Assembly (NCBI GenBank): GCA_964452185.1
Contig: CAYVKO010000006.1
Location: 1 to 36,315, forward strand
DNA: 36,315 nt
Source: SW-6-46-9 sp964452185
Lineage (GTDB): Bacteria > Patescibacteriota > Minisyncoccia > Phycocordibacterales > SW-6-46-9
Reading direction: 5' to 3'
Below the pieces are notes generated by a model. It searched no databases, was not told where the DNA came from, and was given only the letters and a program-made list of their open reading frames with translations. Position numbers and translations under genes: made by a program. Below, piece by piece: positions 13,979-22,994 of the stretch (positions are counted from its first letter, which is position 1; each line of letters opens with the position of its first letter).

Positions 13979-15148
13979 CTAGGGAAGGAACTGTTTGAGC
14001 CAATCGAGAATAGCATTTTGTGAGTTTCGGATGCTGGAAAACATGCCGGTCTGCCGGTTGCGAAGTGCGCGGGCAGCTGTACCGTACGCTACAGTCCAGG
14101 AAGAGTTCTCTAACTCTCGAATAACTTTTGTTTTAGGTAGTTTAACGTGAGCAACCTCGGACGGTAATTCCAAAGTCGATTTAGCAATATCCTCTACCAT
14201 AGACAGGCTTGAGCCACCGCCGGTCATAATGATTCCGGCCGGCAACAACCCTTCACGGTTTATGGATTTAAGATGGTCTTCGATAAGTTCGAAAATGTCA
14301 GTGAGGCGGGCGGCCATAATCTCTTCCAGCTTCTTTTTGGAAACGTCGCTGCCGGTGATGCCGCCTAACTTGATTTGTTCAGCTTTCTCAAGTGGTACTT
14401 TAAGACCCAAAGCTATGTCGTTGGTGATGTCGGTAGATCCAATAGGGAATACGGTCAAGGAAACAGGGCGGCCGTCGTCAAATACAATTACGGATACTGT
14501 TTCTGAGCCAATGTTGGCCAACACGCATCCAGCTTTTTTCTGGGCATTTGTGAGAGTGACTTCGCTGGCGGCAAGCGGGGAGGCGATTATGTCATCGACA
14601 TTGATACCGGCGTTTTCAACGGCCTCGACGAGATCGTAAATATGCTGGGAAATAGAAGTAATAAAAAAAGTGTGTACAGAGAGCTTCTGGCCGACAAGTC
14701 CGTTAGGCTGGCCGTGAGTGGTGCGGCCGTCTACCTTAAAGGCAAGTGGGAATCGATGCAAAACCGTACGGTTTTTCTGGTGTTTTTGGATTAGTACATC
14801 TTGGCTTGCTTCAAGGACTGCATCTACATCACCTTCGGTAATCTCGTGATTCTCATTATTAAAAGAAATGGACCCGGTAGATCGGTGCCCTTGAAGGCTA
14901 GCACCGCCGATAGCCAGGTGGGTGTTTTCTATATTTTGGCCAGCCGATTCGCTTGTTTGTTGAATAGCTTCTTCAACTCGCTCAGTAACAGCAGGAACGT
15001 CAATGGCGTAACCATGACGTAATCCGGCCGATTCTGCAAAACCGGTTCCGCGAATTTTGGGTAAGTCAGAAGTGGGCCTGTCCTCAACAGCTACAGCTTT
15101 CAATTGGTGGGTGCCGATATCTATACCGACTGATAGATTATGAGCCAT
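13979..15148 (-). CDS. ftsA: Cell division protein FtsA
   Basis: FtsA is the actin-like protein that ties FtsZ to the membrane. The 389-residue product opens with VGIDIGTHQLKAV, the phosphate-1 ATP-binding motif. LANIGSETVSVIVF and IIMTGGGSSLSMVEDIA correspond to the phosphate-2 and adenosine motifs. The C-terminus NAILDWLKQFLP fits the amphipathic membrane-targeting helix. It lies between rpsU and ftsZ on the same strand; the ftsQ usually found upstream is absent here. Confidence 0.96.
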   Translation of the reverse strand: MAHNLSVGIDIGTHQLKAVAVEDRPTSDLPKIRGTGFAESAGLRHGYAIDVPAVTERVEEAIQQTSESAGQNIENTHLAIGGASLQGHRSTGSISFNNENHEITEGDVDAVLEASQDVLIQKHQKNRTVLHRFPLAFKVDGRTTHGQPNGLVGQKLSVHTFFITSISQHIYDLVEAVENAGINVDDIIASPLAASEVTLTNAQKKAGCVLANIGSETVSVIVFDDGRPVSLTVFPIGSTDITNDIALGLKVPLEKAEQIKLGGITGSDVSKKKLEEIMAARLTDIFELIEDHLKSINREGLLPAGIIMTGGGSSLSMVEDIAKSTLELPSEVAHVKLPKTKVIRELENSSWTVAYGTAARALRNRQTGMFSSIRNSQNAILDWLKQFLP

Positions 15149-15234
15149 AATGTAAGTGGATAAGCATAACTATTCTATCAGTCTGCCCGAAGGCAGCCAA
15201 TGTGTAAAAGTTAAAGTGCGAGTAAGACCAAGAC

Positions 15235-15471
15235 CTAACGACGTCGACGGTCAGGAAGTTTTCCGAGCTTGATAAGCTTATCTACCTCCTCAATGCGGTT
15301 TATGTATCGAAGCTTCTCTTTCTTCTTCTTTGCATCCGAAGGCGGCCGAGACCGGTACCGATTTTCTCGCTTCTTCTCAACCACGCCGGAGTTACGCACT
15401 CGGCGAGAAAAACGTCGGAGAATATTGCTGTTGCTTTCTGACTGACTTCCTTCTACTTTTACGTTGATCAT
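15235..15471 (-). CDS. rpsU: 30S ribosomal protein bS21
   Basis: From the internal ATG at 15471 the product is 78 residues and starts MINVKVEG, matching the family's start. The upstream in-frame ATG at 15507 would overlap the end of the hisS-like gene and add 12 atypical residues. The basic body (ILRRFSRRVRNSGVVEKKREN) and the Arg-rich end fit bS21, which sits near the 3' end of 16S rRNA and helps initiation. In many bacteria rpsU precedes dnaG and rpoD; here it lies with the division genes. Confidence 0.9.
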   Translation of the reverse strand: MINVKVEGSQSESNSNILRRFSRRVRNSGVVEKKRENRYRSRPPSDAKKKKEKLRYINRIEEVDKLIKLGKLPDRRRR

Positions 15472-15499
15472 TGGTGAGATAATATCACTTAAACGTTTC

Positions 15500-16723
15500 T
15501 TAAGCAACTTTTTTTAGGTACTTCGGCAAGTGGTTTATGCTAACTGTTTCCTGTGATCGTGTTTGCATATCACGTACAATAGCAGCGTTTTCTCGTACTT
15601 CTTTAAGTCCCATGATAACAGCGTACGGAGTTTTTAGTCGTTTAGCGGCTGTAATTTGATCACGCAGTTTGTTTCGAGTCAGCGCTTGCAAGACGGTAAT
15701 ATTTTCTTGGCGAAGTTTTTCTATCACCGGCAAACTGTGCTTTTTAGCTTCAGTACCTAGGTGGAGATAGTATACTTGCGGACACTCTACCTCTTCACGA
15801 TCAAGAGTCTTGTACGATTCTCGGCGCCCGCCCGGAATATCGATTGAGGCGGAAACGGTTGGGATGCTGCGATTGTAATCCATTTTTCCTGGCACGCTAA
15901 GGTGGCGTTCACCACGAGCTAGCACCGGACTGCCGTGAGGAGGTCGGCTTCCATCGAATTCCTTGATTTGAAACAAGGTGTGAGAGTGATGGTGGTGTGA
16001 GCCAACCAAAGCCGGACTTATCCGATACGGAGCTGAAATTGCTTCAAGATACTCACAAATTTCTTTCAGGTGACAACGATCTTCCTTATTAAGGTGGTCA
16101 ACAGCTTTCGGCCCGTTTCTTGTTATTTGTGTGCACGTATCATCGTCGCATGTTGTAAGTCTGAGTGGGTCCTGCTTGAAAAGTGTTTGGCACGTAGGGC
16201 GCATGTCTTCAAGGTGTTTCTTGACGTGGTTTTTGAACCGCTCGCTAAACGCTTCTTTCGCTTGGCGGTTTCCAAGACAGTTTATGTCTACTCCAAGGTT
16301 TTCGTATCCAAGCTCGTCTAGAATGGCCAAAGTGGCGGCAATGATGAGCCCTTCGGCAACGGTTTTGTTACAACCGTAAGCAGTTAAGTTTACCTTACCT
16401 ACTTTTCGGCGCGGGTGACGAGTATGGCAGATGAGGGCAGGTTGCGGCCATCCGTGCATATCCTCAATGTAGCGATTAAGCTCTGCCAGCTTATCGCCGA
16501 GATGGATATACCATTCGCCGGTTTTTTCACGCTTAATTTTACCCTGGTGTTCCTTGGCTTTTTCATCTAGCGAGTCATCGATTTCAACAGGTTCCACTAA
16601 ATGGAATCCGTAGTGGCGTGCAGTGTCAACAGCTTTAGCAAAATCTTCGGGCCCCTTATACCGAAAATGAGTAGGGGTTTCTTGAGCCATCAATGGATCG
16701 TGAAGCGTTATATGTGGTGCCAT
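15500..16723 (-). CDS. hisS: Divergent histidyl-tRNA synthetase-like protein
   Basis: The 407-residue protein has a recognisable HisRS-type C-terminal anticodon-binding domain (about 315-405, with LRDQITAAKRLKTPYAVIMG and a following VRDMQTRSQETVSI). Its core includes LGYENLGVDINCLGNRQAKEAF and ICEYLEAISAPYRISPALVG, as in HisRS. Canonical catalytic motifs are poor. The usual GLDYYTRT histidine-binding motif is replaced by GSHHHHSHTLF, GGRYD by RGERHLSV, and a normal motif 2 is not evident. It is either a fast-evolved HisRS of this lineage or a paralog with another role, so the symbol is tentative. It sits between lepB and rpsU, all on one strand. Confidence 0.65.
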   Translation of the reverse strand: MAPHITLHDPLMAQETPTHFRYKGPEDFAKAVDTARHYGFHLVEPVEIDDSLDEKAKEHQGKIKREKTGEWYIHLGDKLAELNRYIEDMHGWPQPALICHTRHPRRKVGKVNLTAYGCNKTVAEGLIIAATLAILDELGYENLGVDINCLGNRQAKEAFSERFKNHVKKHLEDMRPTCQTLFKQDPLRLTTCDDDTCTQITRNGPKAVDHLNKEDRCHLKEICEYLEAISAPYRISPALVGSHHHHSHTLFQIKEFDGSRPPHGSPVLARGERHLSVPGKMDYNRSIPTVSASIDIPGGRRESYKTLDREEVECPQVYYLHLGTEAKKHSLPVIEKLRQENITVLQALTRNKLRDQITAAKRLKTPYAVIMGLKEVRENAAIVRDMQTRSQETVSINHLPKYLKKVA

Positions 16724-16751
16724 AAATAAAACTAAATAATTACTTACAAAA

Positions 16752-17339
16752 TCATGGCGCTGTTAACGCCGCACCATAACCGGGTGTCAAAGAAATATCA
16801 TTTGGAGGAAGGAGTTGGAGAAAAGCTCGACCAACAAGATATCGGTCCGGGAGTGTACCCCAAGTGCGGGAGTCGGAACTGGAGCGGCGGTTATCACCCA
16901 GCACAAAGTACTCGTTGTCACCGAGTGTTACTGACAATCTATCTTCATTGGTGTTTTCGGACGCTACGTACGGCTCAGAAAGGGTTAGGCCGTCAGGGTG
17001 TTCTTCATTAATGATGGTTATGTCATTATCATCTACCTTGACTGTTTCGCCGGGGAGGCCAATAACACGCTTGATAAAGAATTTGTCTGGGTCGTCCGGA
17101 TAACGGAACACAACCACGGATTTACGTTCTGGATCTTCAAAACGGTACGATAGCTGATCGATGATAAGGTAGTCTCCGGAGTCGAATGTTGGCTCCATGG
17201 AAGCTCCGCTGACAATAAACGGCTGCGCTACAAATAATCGGATGGGGAGGACGATGAAAAGCACCAGAAGCCCGATACGGATAATCTCGGAAAAGAATCC
17301 GGAGTGATTCGATCGGGAGTCTGTGTGCCTCTCGGTCAT
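16752..17339 (-). CDS. lepB: Signal peptidase I
   Basis: Signal peptidase I removes signal peptides on the outer face of the membrane. The 195-residue protein has one N-terminal membrane helix (about 18-36), the catalytic Ser47 in SGASMEPT, the general base Lys90 in FFIKRVIGLPGE, and the conserved GDNRRSSSDSR box. The single-helix form and length resemble Gram-positive enzymes. It is the first gene of the minus-strand cluster running to trxB and is divergent from pth. It would process the secreted proteins encoded at the left end of the window. Confidence 0.97.
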   Translation of the reverse strand: MTERHTDSRSNHSGFFSEIIRIGLLVLFIVLPIRLFVAQPFIVSGASMEPTFDSGDYLIIDQLSYRFEDPERKSVVVFRYPDDPDKFFIKRVIGLPGETVKVDDNDITIINEEHPDGLTLSEPYVASENTNEDRLSVTLGDNEYFVLGDNRRSSSDSRTWGTLPDRYLVGRAFLQLLPPNDISLTPGYGAALTAP

Positions 17340-17417
17340 ACTACAGATATTGTATTCTTTAAGACGGTAGAAAGCAAAGGAAATGTATGGTGAAACTGTA
17401 AAAAATACTTTTTAAGA

Positions 17418-17426
17418 TGATATTCT
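17418..17426 (+). promoter_or_regulatory. Extended -10 promoter (TGATATTCT) for pth
   Basis: A TG-N-TATTCT element ends 10 bp before the pth ATG at 17437, predicting a leader of only a few bases. No clear -35 was found. Confidence 0.5.
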
Positions 17427-17436
17427 GGTAGGCAAT

Positions 17437-18036
17437 ATGAATTATCTTGTAGTTGGACTGGGAAATCCGGGAAACAAATACAAAAACACACGACACAATG
17501 TCGGTTTTTTAGTTGTGGAGGAATGCGCTCGCACATGGAGTGCCGGTGATTTTACTAAAAGTGGTCAAGCTGAAGCACTTACAGCCAAAACGAGTGTGGC
17601 AGGGCAAAATTTGCAATTGGTAAAACCACAGACTTTTATGAACAAGTCCGGCCGGGCTATTAAAACGTTAGTGGATTATTTTGAAGTGCCGCTCGAAAAT
17701 ATTCTGGTGGTACACGATGATGTTGATTTGGGGTTGGGGCGGTTGAAAATCGTTCACGATCGTGGCGCCGGCGGTCACCGGGGAGTGCAGTCAGTCGTAG
17801 ACGAACTTGGGTCAACTGAGTTTGTTCGTCTTCGTATAGGAATAAGCCCCACCGATGAGGGAGGGGCGGTAGATAAGCAAACTGTACCCGGAAAAGGAGT
17901 GAACCCCTTTGTGATGGGAGAATTTAGTCAGGCAGAACGTGATCAACTTGAAGCTGAAGTATACGAGGCTACTCTAAAGGGGGTTAAGCGGTGGATCAAG
18001 GATGGATTGGAGGCAGCCATGAATGTCACTAACTAA
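17437..18036 (+). CDS. pth: Peptidyl-tRNA hydrolase
   Basis: Pth cleaves peptidyl-tRNAs released from stalled ribosomes. The 199-residue protein shows VVGLGNPG with Asn10, the catalytic His20 in TRHNVGF, KPQTFMNKSG with the conserved Asn69, and VVHDDVDLGLG with the Asp that supports the His. GAGGHRGVQSV and the LRIGI motif follow. Length is normal. The ATG at 17437 is the only start fitting the conserved N-terminus. It converges with the S1-like gene, with 26 bp and no terminator between the stops. Confidence 0.97.
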   Translation: MNYLVVGLGNPGNKYKNTRHNVGFLVVEECARTWSAGDFTKSGQAEALTAKTSVAGQNLQLVKPQTFMNKSGRAIKTLVDYFEVPLENILVVHDDVDLGLGRLKIVHDRGAGGHRGVQSVVDELGSTEFVRLRIGISPTDEGGAVDKQTVPGKGVNPFVMGEFSQAERDQLEAEVYEATLKGVKRWIKDGLEAAMNVTN

Positions 18037-18062
18037 CAGGTATTGATTTGGTTGTTGGAGAC

Positions 18063-19325
18063 TTACTCTTCGACTTCTTTTGAACCCTCGTCTTCGTCAT
18101 CCTCCTCACTTTCTTCGTCGTCAGATTCTTCCCCGTCTGCGTAGGAAAGGGCCATTCGTTGTTCGCGTGGTTCAAATAGATTGATGGAGAAGGTGTAGGT
18201 TTTACCAAGTTCCAGCGTACTTCGAAGATCCTCCATGGATTCGAAGTCGGATACATGTACAAGCCCGGCAACGCCTTCTTCAATGGCGGCGAGAGCTCCA
18301 TGTTCGTTGAACTTGATAATAACTCCTTCCACTTCTTGGCCTGAGTGATATTTATCTGCAGCTTCGATCCACGGGTTTTCTTTAAGCGCCTTGATAGACA
18401 GCGAGATTTTATCACCTTCTTTATCAATCACTTTAGCAGTTACATTTTCACCTACTTCAAACAAGTCATTCGGGTCCTCTACGAGCCCCCAGTCGAGCTC
18501 GGAAATGTGAGCTAGCCCTTCCAGGTCTTCTTCTATCTTTATAAAGACCCCAAAGTCGACGATTCCAGTAACGGTTCCTTCCACGACTTCGCCAACTTCG
18601 TATGCATCCACGATTTCAGTTCGGTCTTTCTTGGTTGGGCTTTTTTCAGAGAAGATCAGTTTCTTTTCTTGCGGGTCGGCGGTAATAATAGAAACGGAGA
18701 GCTTATCTCCAACTAGCTCTTTTAATTCTTGTAGTATGCGATCTTTGTCACCACCTTCTACGCGAGGGTAGTGTTCTGGTTTGAGCTGGGAGGCCGGCAG
18801 GAAGCCGCGAATACCTTCCCAATCAAGCAGCAGTCCTCCTTTATTGGCGTCGGTTACAGTAAGTTCAAAGACCTCTTCATTATCTTTGGCTTTCTCAGCT
18901 TTCGCCCAAACGATAGCCTGTTGAGCTTCCTTGAGAGATAGTTCGGTGTATCCGTCTTCGTTTTCGGCTTCAACAACTTTGGCAGATATAGTATCGCCGA
19001 CAGATACATTCCGAATAATATTTCTGGCCTTGATGAATTCACGGCCATAAATAATACCCGTTCCATGTGGTTTTAGGTCTATATATATACTGGCGGTGTC
19101 GACAGCGATTACTTCTCCTTCGACTATTTCACCAGGGTCCGGAAGCGGAACTGATGAGTCATATACCGCCTCCATTGGGTTGTCTTCAATATCTTCTTTT
19201 GGTAAATCCGGCTGACTGATATCAGTTGGTTCTCCAGCACTGATATCAGCTTCTTCTTTTTCATCTTCTTTATTTTCCTCCTTTTTCTCTTCTTCAGTAT
19301 CTTCTTTAGTGGTAGATGTAGGCAT
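18063..19325 (-). CDS. rpsA: S1-domain RNA-binding protein (short ribosomal protein bS1-like)
   Basis: The ATG at 19325 gives 420 residues starting MPTSTTKED; an upstream in-frame ATG at 19364 would add 13 unlikely residues. An acidic, low-complexity N-terminus of about 65 residues precedes four S1 repeats: GEIVEGEVIAVD, EVFELTVTDANKGG, GEVVEGTVTGIVDFGVFI and GQEVEGVIIKFNEHGAL. A very acidic C-terminal tail follows. Four repeats match the short S1 proteins of Gram-positive bacteria rather than the six-repeat E. coli form. It probably binds mRNA on the 30S subunit, which could matter in a genome with few strong Shine-Dalgarno sites. A good promoter lies on the minus strand at 19441-19469. Confidence 0.9.
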   Translation of the reverse strand: MPTSTTKEDTEEEKKEENKEDEKEEADISAGEPTDISQPDLPKEDIEDNPMEAVYDSSVPLPDPGEIVEGEVIAVDTASIYIDLKPHGTGIIYGREFIKARNIIRNVSVGDTISAKVVEAENEDGYTELSLKEAQQAIVWAKAEKAKDNEEVFELTVTDANKGGLLLDWEGIRGFLPASQLKPEHYPRVEGGDKDRILQELKELVGDKLSVSIITADPQEKKLIFSEKSPTKKDRTEIVDAYEVGEVVEGTVTGIVDFGVFIKIEEDLEGLAHISELDWGLVEDPNDLFEVGENVTAKVIDKEGDKISLSIKALKENPWIEAADKYHSGQEVEGVIIKFNEHGALAAIEEGVAGLVHVSDFESMEDLRSTLELGKTYTFSINLFEPREQRMALSYADGEESDDEESEEDDEDEGSKEVEE

Positions 19326-19440
19326 AGAAATAAATAGGTGGTAGGCGGTGGTTGTACACACCAAAGCTATCGTAAGTCATAGTGCACAGGTTTACACAGC
19401 CTTCCGGTGAATAATTTGGCAACTACTTGCAACTGCAGGA

Positions 19441-19469
19441 ATTATAGCGAAAAAACAGGGAAGAATCAA
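19441..19469 (-). promoter_or_regulatory. Predicted promoter for the S1-like gene
   Basis: On the minus strand, TTGATT (19464-19469) and a perfect TATAAT (19441-19446) are 17 bp apart. It stands back to back with the rpoB promoter. The 10-bp palindrome CGTGTACACG (19471-19480) lies between the two -35 boxes and could be an operator. Confidence 0.7.
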
Positions 19470-19487
19470 TCGTGTACACGATTTCTT

Positions 19488-19515
19488 TTGACAGTAACAA
19501 ACTGTCGTGTATACT
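19488..19515 (+). promoter_or_regulatory. Predicted promoter for the rpoBC transcript
   Basis: TTGACA (19488-19493, consensus) and TATACT (19510-19515) are 16 bp apart. The -10 lies in GTGTATACT (19507-19515), which is repeated as its exact inverse AGTATACAC at 19570-19578. Confidence 0.8.
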
Positions 19516-19774
19516 AACAAAGGCACGGCTTGTGTATTTATTTGGTTTTTATACGATATCTCAAGAAGCAGTATACACAAGTGTTATACAGTAAAAAATC
19601 AGTTAAATGAGATCGCGCCGGCGATAAGCCGGTGCGAGGCGTGTGCATATTTCTGATACCCCTCTTGTTGTTATTTATTAGGCGCAAGCGCAGAAAGCTG
19701 AAGTATTCTTTTGTCGGCCAACACATCTTCAGCAAGCTGCCTTGTGTATCATCTTATCACCTCACACTCTTCAC
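19516..19774 (+). promoter_or_regulatory. Structured 5' leader of rpoB, about 250 nt
   Basis: No gene is seen here. A 9-bp GC-rich hairpin (19614-19622 with 19628-19636, loop GATAA, one G-T pair) is followed by a second weak stem near GCGC-AA-GCGC (around 19682-19693). A third stem pairs GCTGAAG with CTTCAGC (around 19698-19735). There is no T-run that would mark a terminator and no rplJ/rplL gene upstream. The leader could control RNA polymerase synthesis, but it matches no leader family I know. Confidence 0.5.
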
Positions 19775-22700
19775 ATGGATCAAAAAACGTTTTCGCAATA
19801 TCAAGAACCACTTGTCGACTACCCAAACTTTGTTAAGGACCAGTTGGAGTCATTCCAATGGATCATAGAAGAAGGTTTGTGGGATCTCTTTTCTGAGTTT
19901 TCTCCGATTGAGGATCATTCTTCAGAAAAGTTTTCATTTGAATTTAAGGATATCGAACTAGGTGAGCCACAGGTGACTCCTGAGTACGCACGGCATCATG
20001 AACTTACGTACGATGCACCGTTACGGGCAACTATCAAGCTTACTAACCATTCAATCGGTTCTGAGAAAGAGCAGGAAATATTTATGGCGGACTTTCCGCT
20101 GATGACCGATCACGGTTCCTTTATTGTTAATGGGGTAGAGCGCGTGATAGTACCGCAGCTTATTCGATCCTTCGGAGTACTGTTCGTAACCAACGAAAAG
20201 CGTGGTGATGAGTACTTCGGAGCCAAAATCATCCCGGCTCGTGGTTCGTGGATAGAAGTGGAGAGTGATCATAATGATGTGATTAGCGTACGTGTTGACC
20301 GGAAACGCAAGCTCCCGATCACTACGCTTCTTCGTGTGCTGGGGGCAGAAAGCGATGAAGATATTTTGGAGCTATTTGAGGATGACGAGCTTGTAAAGCC
20401 GTATCTGGAGGCTACGTTGGCTGAGGACGGTGCTCAAGGAGAAGAAGATGCATATGTTTCCGTATACAAAAAACTCCGAGAAGGTGACATTGTTTCGTAC
20501 AAAAACGCAAAAGACTACATCGACTCACTATTTACTGAAGAACGTTATGACCTTTCAGATGTTGGTCGTTATCGTTTCAATGACCGCTTTGATAAGGGGT
20601 TAGACGAAGAATCGCTTGATAAACAGACTATTGATCTGGACGACATGGTGACGATTATTCGGCACATAGCCGAACTCAATAATGACCCGGAAGCACAGCC
20701 AGATGATATCGACCACCTAGGAAGCCGGCGAGTTCGTTTCGTGGGAGAAACACTTAAAAAGAAAGTTCGAGTGGCGATGACGCAGATGAAACGCAACATC
20801 CAAGACCGGATGTCGACTGTAGACATCGATACAACACTGCCGGTTAAATTCTTGTCTCCGCGACCACTTCAAGCACGGCTTAAGGAGTTTTATGCGACCA
20901 ACCAGCTATCGCAGTTTATGCACCAAGACAATATCCTGCATGAGATTGAACACCTCCGTACTTTCTCAGCCATGGGTCCTGGTGGTCTAAAGCGAGAACG
21001 TGCTGGTTTTGACGTTCGTGACGTACACCCGTCACACTACGGTCGTATCTGTCCTATTCATACTCCTGAGGGTGCTAACATTGGCCTTATTCTTCACCCA
21101 GCTAATTACTCAAGAGTAAACCACTTCGGCATCCTGGAAACCCCGTATGCTCGAGTGGAAGACGGTGTGGTGACTGATCAAATTGATTACCTGAATGCAT
21201 ATGTTGAGGAAAATCAAAACATTGCTCACGCCGCAACTGAACGTGATGAAGACGGTGAAATCACCGAAGATAAAGTAGAGGTTCGTTACCAAGGTGACCC
21301 AAAAGAAGTTGAGCCTGATGAAGTGGATTATATTGACGTGGCGTCTGACCAGGCATTTTCAATTGCTACTTCGATGATTCCATTCCTTGATCATGACGAC
21401 GCAAACCGAGCGCTGATGGGGGCTAATATGCAGAAGCAGGCAACTCCGTGTATTGATCCAGAAAAACCACTGGTGGCAACAGGTATTGAAGAGAGAGCAG
21501 CCAAAAATACCGGTCGTGTTGTGCTGGCACAGGCTGACGGAGAGGTAACCGAGGTTGATGGTAGTCATATTGTTGTAGAACGTGATGATCCGGGTCGTGG
21601 TGAACCAAAAGAAGATGAGTACACATTATCTACCCACGAACGAACTAATGCATTTACGGCATTCCACCAACGCCCAACTGTTGACCTTGGTGAATCTGTC
21701 GAGGCGGGAGACGTCCTGGCTGACACTTCTTCAAGCGAAGATGGGCAGATGGCACTTGGGCAGAATGTGAAAGTGGCCTTCATGTCATGGTACGGCGCTA
21801 ACTATGAAGACGCTATCGTTATCTCCGAGCGCCTTGTAAGAAAAGGCGACTTTACCAGTGTCCATATGGAAGAGTTGGACGTTAACGTTCGTGATACAAA
21901 ACTCGGACCGGAAGAAACCACACATGATATTCCGAACGTAAGTGAAGAAAAGCTACGAAACCTTGATGAGGACGGCATCATTCGTGTGGGGGCTGAGGTT
22001 GAGCCCGGAGATATTCTTGTCGGGAAGATTACTCCGAAAGGCGAAACACAACTAACACCGGAAGAACGACTCTTGCGCTCCATCTTCGGAGAGAAAGCGC
22101 GAGATGTGAAAGATTCATCCTTGCGTATGGAACAAGGGAAACGGGGTCGTGTAGTGGGTGTAAAGGTGTTCTCGCGAGAAGAGGGGGATGAGCTAGAGTC
22201 CGGAATCCTCAAGCGAGTGGTTGTGGAGATAGCGCAGCTTCGGCCGCTTCGAGTGGGGGATAAGCTGGCCGGTCGGCACGGTAACAAGGGGGTTATTTCC
22301 AAGGTGCTACCAGAAGAGGATATGCCGTATGACGAAAACGGTGAACCAGTTGACGTACTGCTTACGCCGCTTGGGGTTCCGAGCCGAATGAACTTAGGTC
22401 AAATACTGGAATTACACCTAGGGCTAGCGGCAAAAGAGAATGATTATCAAGCTATTGTTCCGCCGTTTATGGGGGCAACAGAAGAGGAGATAAAAGAAGA
22501 GTTATCCAAGGCTGGGTATCCGGAGAATGGTAAGGTCACGCTTTATGATGGCCGGACTGGCGAACCGTTTGATCAGGATATTGCGATTGGGTACAAGTAT
22601 ATTCTCAAGCTTCACCACATGGTGGAAGACAAGATTCACTCCCGAGCAATTGGTCCGTACTCACTTATTACACAGCAGCCGCTTGGCGGTCGTGCACAAA

Positions 22701-22957
22701 ATGGTGGTCAACGATTTGGGGAAATGGAGGTTTGGGCTCTGCTTGGATACGGTGCTGCACATACACTCCAGGAGGTGCTCACGATTAAGTCTGATGACAT
22801 TCTCGGTCGATCCAGCGCCTTCGACGCTATGGTGCAGGGTGAGCCAATCGAGCATATGAACGCACCGGCATCGTTTAATGTGCTCTTGAACAACCTGCGT
22901 TCACTTGCACTGGATGTGGAGGTTGTGTTGGATGATGAGGCGCCTGAATCTAAATAG
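19775..22957 (+). CDS. rpoB: RNA polymerase beta subunit RpoB
   Basis: The start is placed at the ATG at 19775 (MDQKTFSQYQEPLVDYPNF), which fits the family; the TTG at 19742 would add an atypical 11 residues. The product is 1060 residues, shorter than E. coli RpoB, lacking the large lineage-specific inserts. The rifampicin pocket (QLSQFM and what follows), GPGGLKRERAGFDVRDVHPSHYGR and the C-terminal GGQRFGEMEVWALLGYGAAH are intact. Relative to E. coli numbering the pocket has His516, Asp518, His522 and Thr529, unusual residues at known resistance positions. It is the first gene of the rpoB-rpoC-dnaG-rpoD run. Confidence 0.98.
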   Translation: MDQKTFSQYQEPLVDYPNFVKDQLESFQWIIEEGLWDLFSEFSPIEDHSSEKFSFEFKDIELGEPQVTPEYARHHELTYDAPLRATIKLTNHSIGSEKEQEIFMADFPLMTDHGSFIVNGVERVIVPQLIRSFGVLFVTNEKRGDEYFGAKIIPARGSWIEVESDHNDVISVRVDRKRKLPITTLLRVLGAESDEDILELFEDDELVKPYLEATLAEDGAQGEEDAYVSVYKKLREGDIVSYKNAKDYIDSLFTEERYDLSDVGRYRFNDRFDKGLDEESLDKQTIDLDDMVTIIRHIAELNNDPEAQPDDIDHLGSRRVRFVGETLKKKVRVAMTQMKRNIQDRMSTVDIDTTLPVKFLSPRPLQARLKEFYATNQLSQFMHQDNILHEIEHLRTFSAMGPGGLKRERAGFDVRDVHPSHYGRICPIHTPEGANIGLILHPANYSRVNHFGILETPYARVEDGVVTDQIDYLNAYVEENQNIAHAATERDEDGEITEDKVEVRYQGDPKEVEPDEVDYIDVASDQAFSIATSMIPFLDHDDANRALMGANMQKQATPCIDPEKPLVATGIEERAAKNTGRVVLAQADGEVTEVDGSHIVVERDDPGRGEPKEDEYTLSTHERTNAFTAFHQRPTVDLGESVEAGDVLADTSSSEDGQMALGQNVKVAFMSWYGANYEDAIVISERLVRKGDFTSVHMEELDVNVRDTKLGPEETTHDIPNVSEEKLRNLDEDGIIRVGAEVEPGDILVGKITPKGETQLTPEERLLRSIFGEKARDVKDSSLRMEQGKRGRVVGVKVFSREEGDELESGILKRVVVEIAQLRPLRVGDKLAGRHGNKGVISKVLPEEDMPYDENGEPVDVLLTPLGVPSRMNLGQILELHLGLAAKENDYQAIVPPFMGATEEEIKEELSKAGYPENGKVTLYDGRTGEPFDQDIAIGYKYILKLHHMVEDKIHSRAIGPYSLITQQPLGGRAQNGGQRFGEMEVWALLGYGAAHTLQEVLTIKSDDILGRSSAFDAMVQGEPIEHMNAPASFNVLLNNLRSLALDVEVVLDDEAPESK

Positions 22958-22994
22958 CCATTTATATTTCTAATAATTTTAACTAACTTATTTT

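Noticed and set aside
22661..22893. Minus-strand frames inside rpoB
   Set aside because: They are antisense shadows of strongly conserved rpoB coding sequence.
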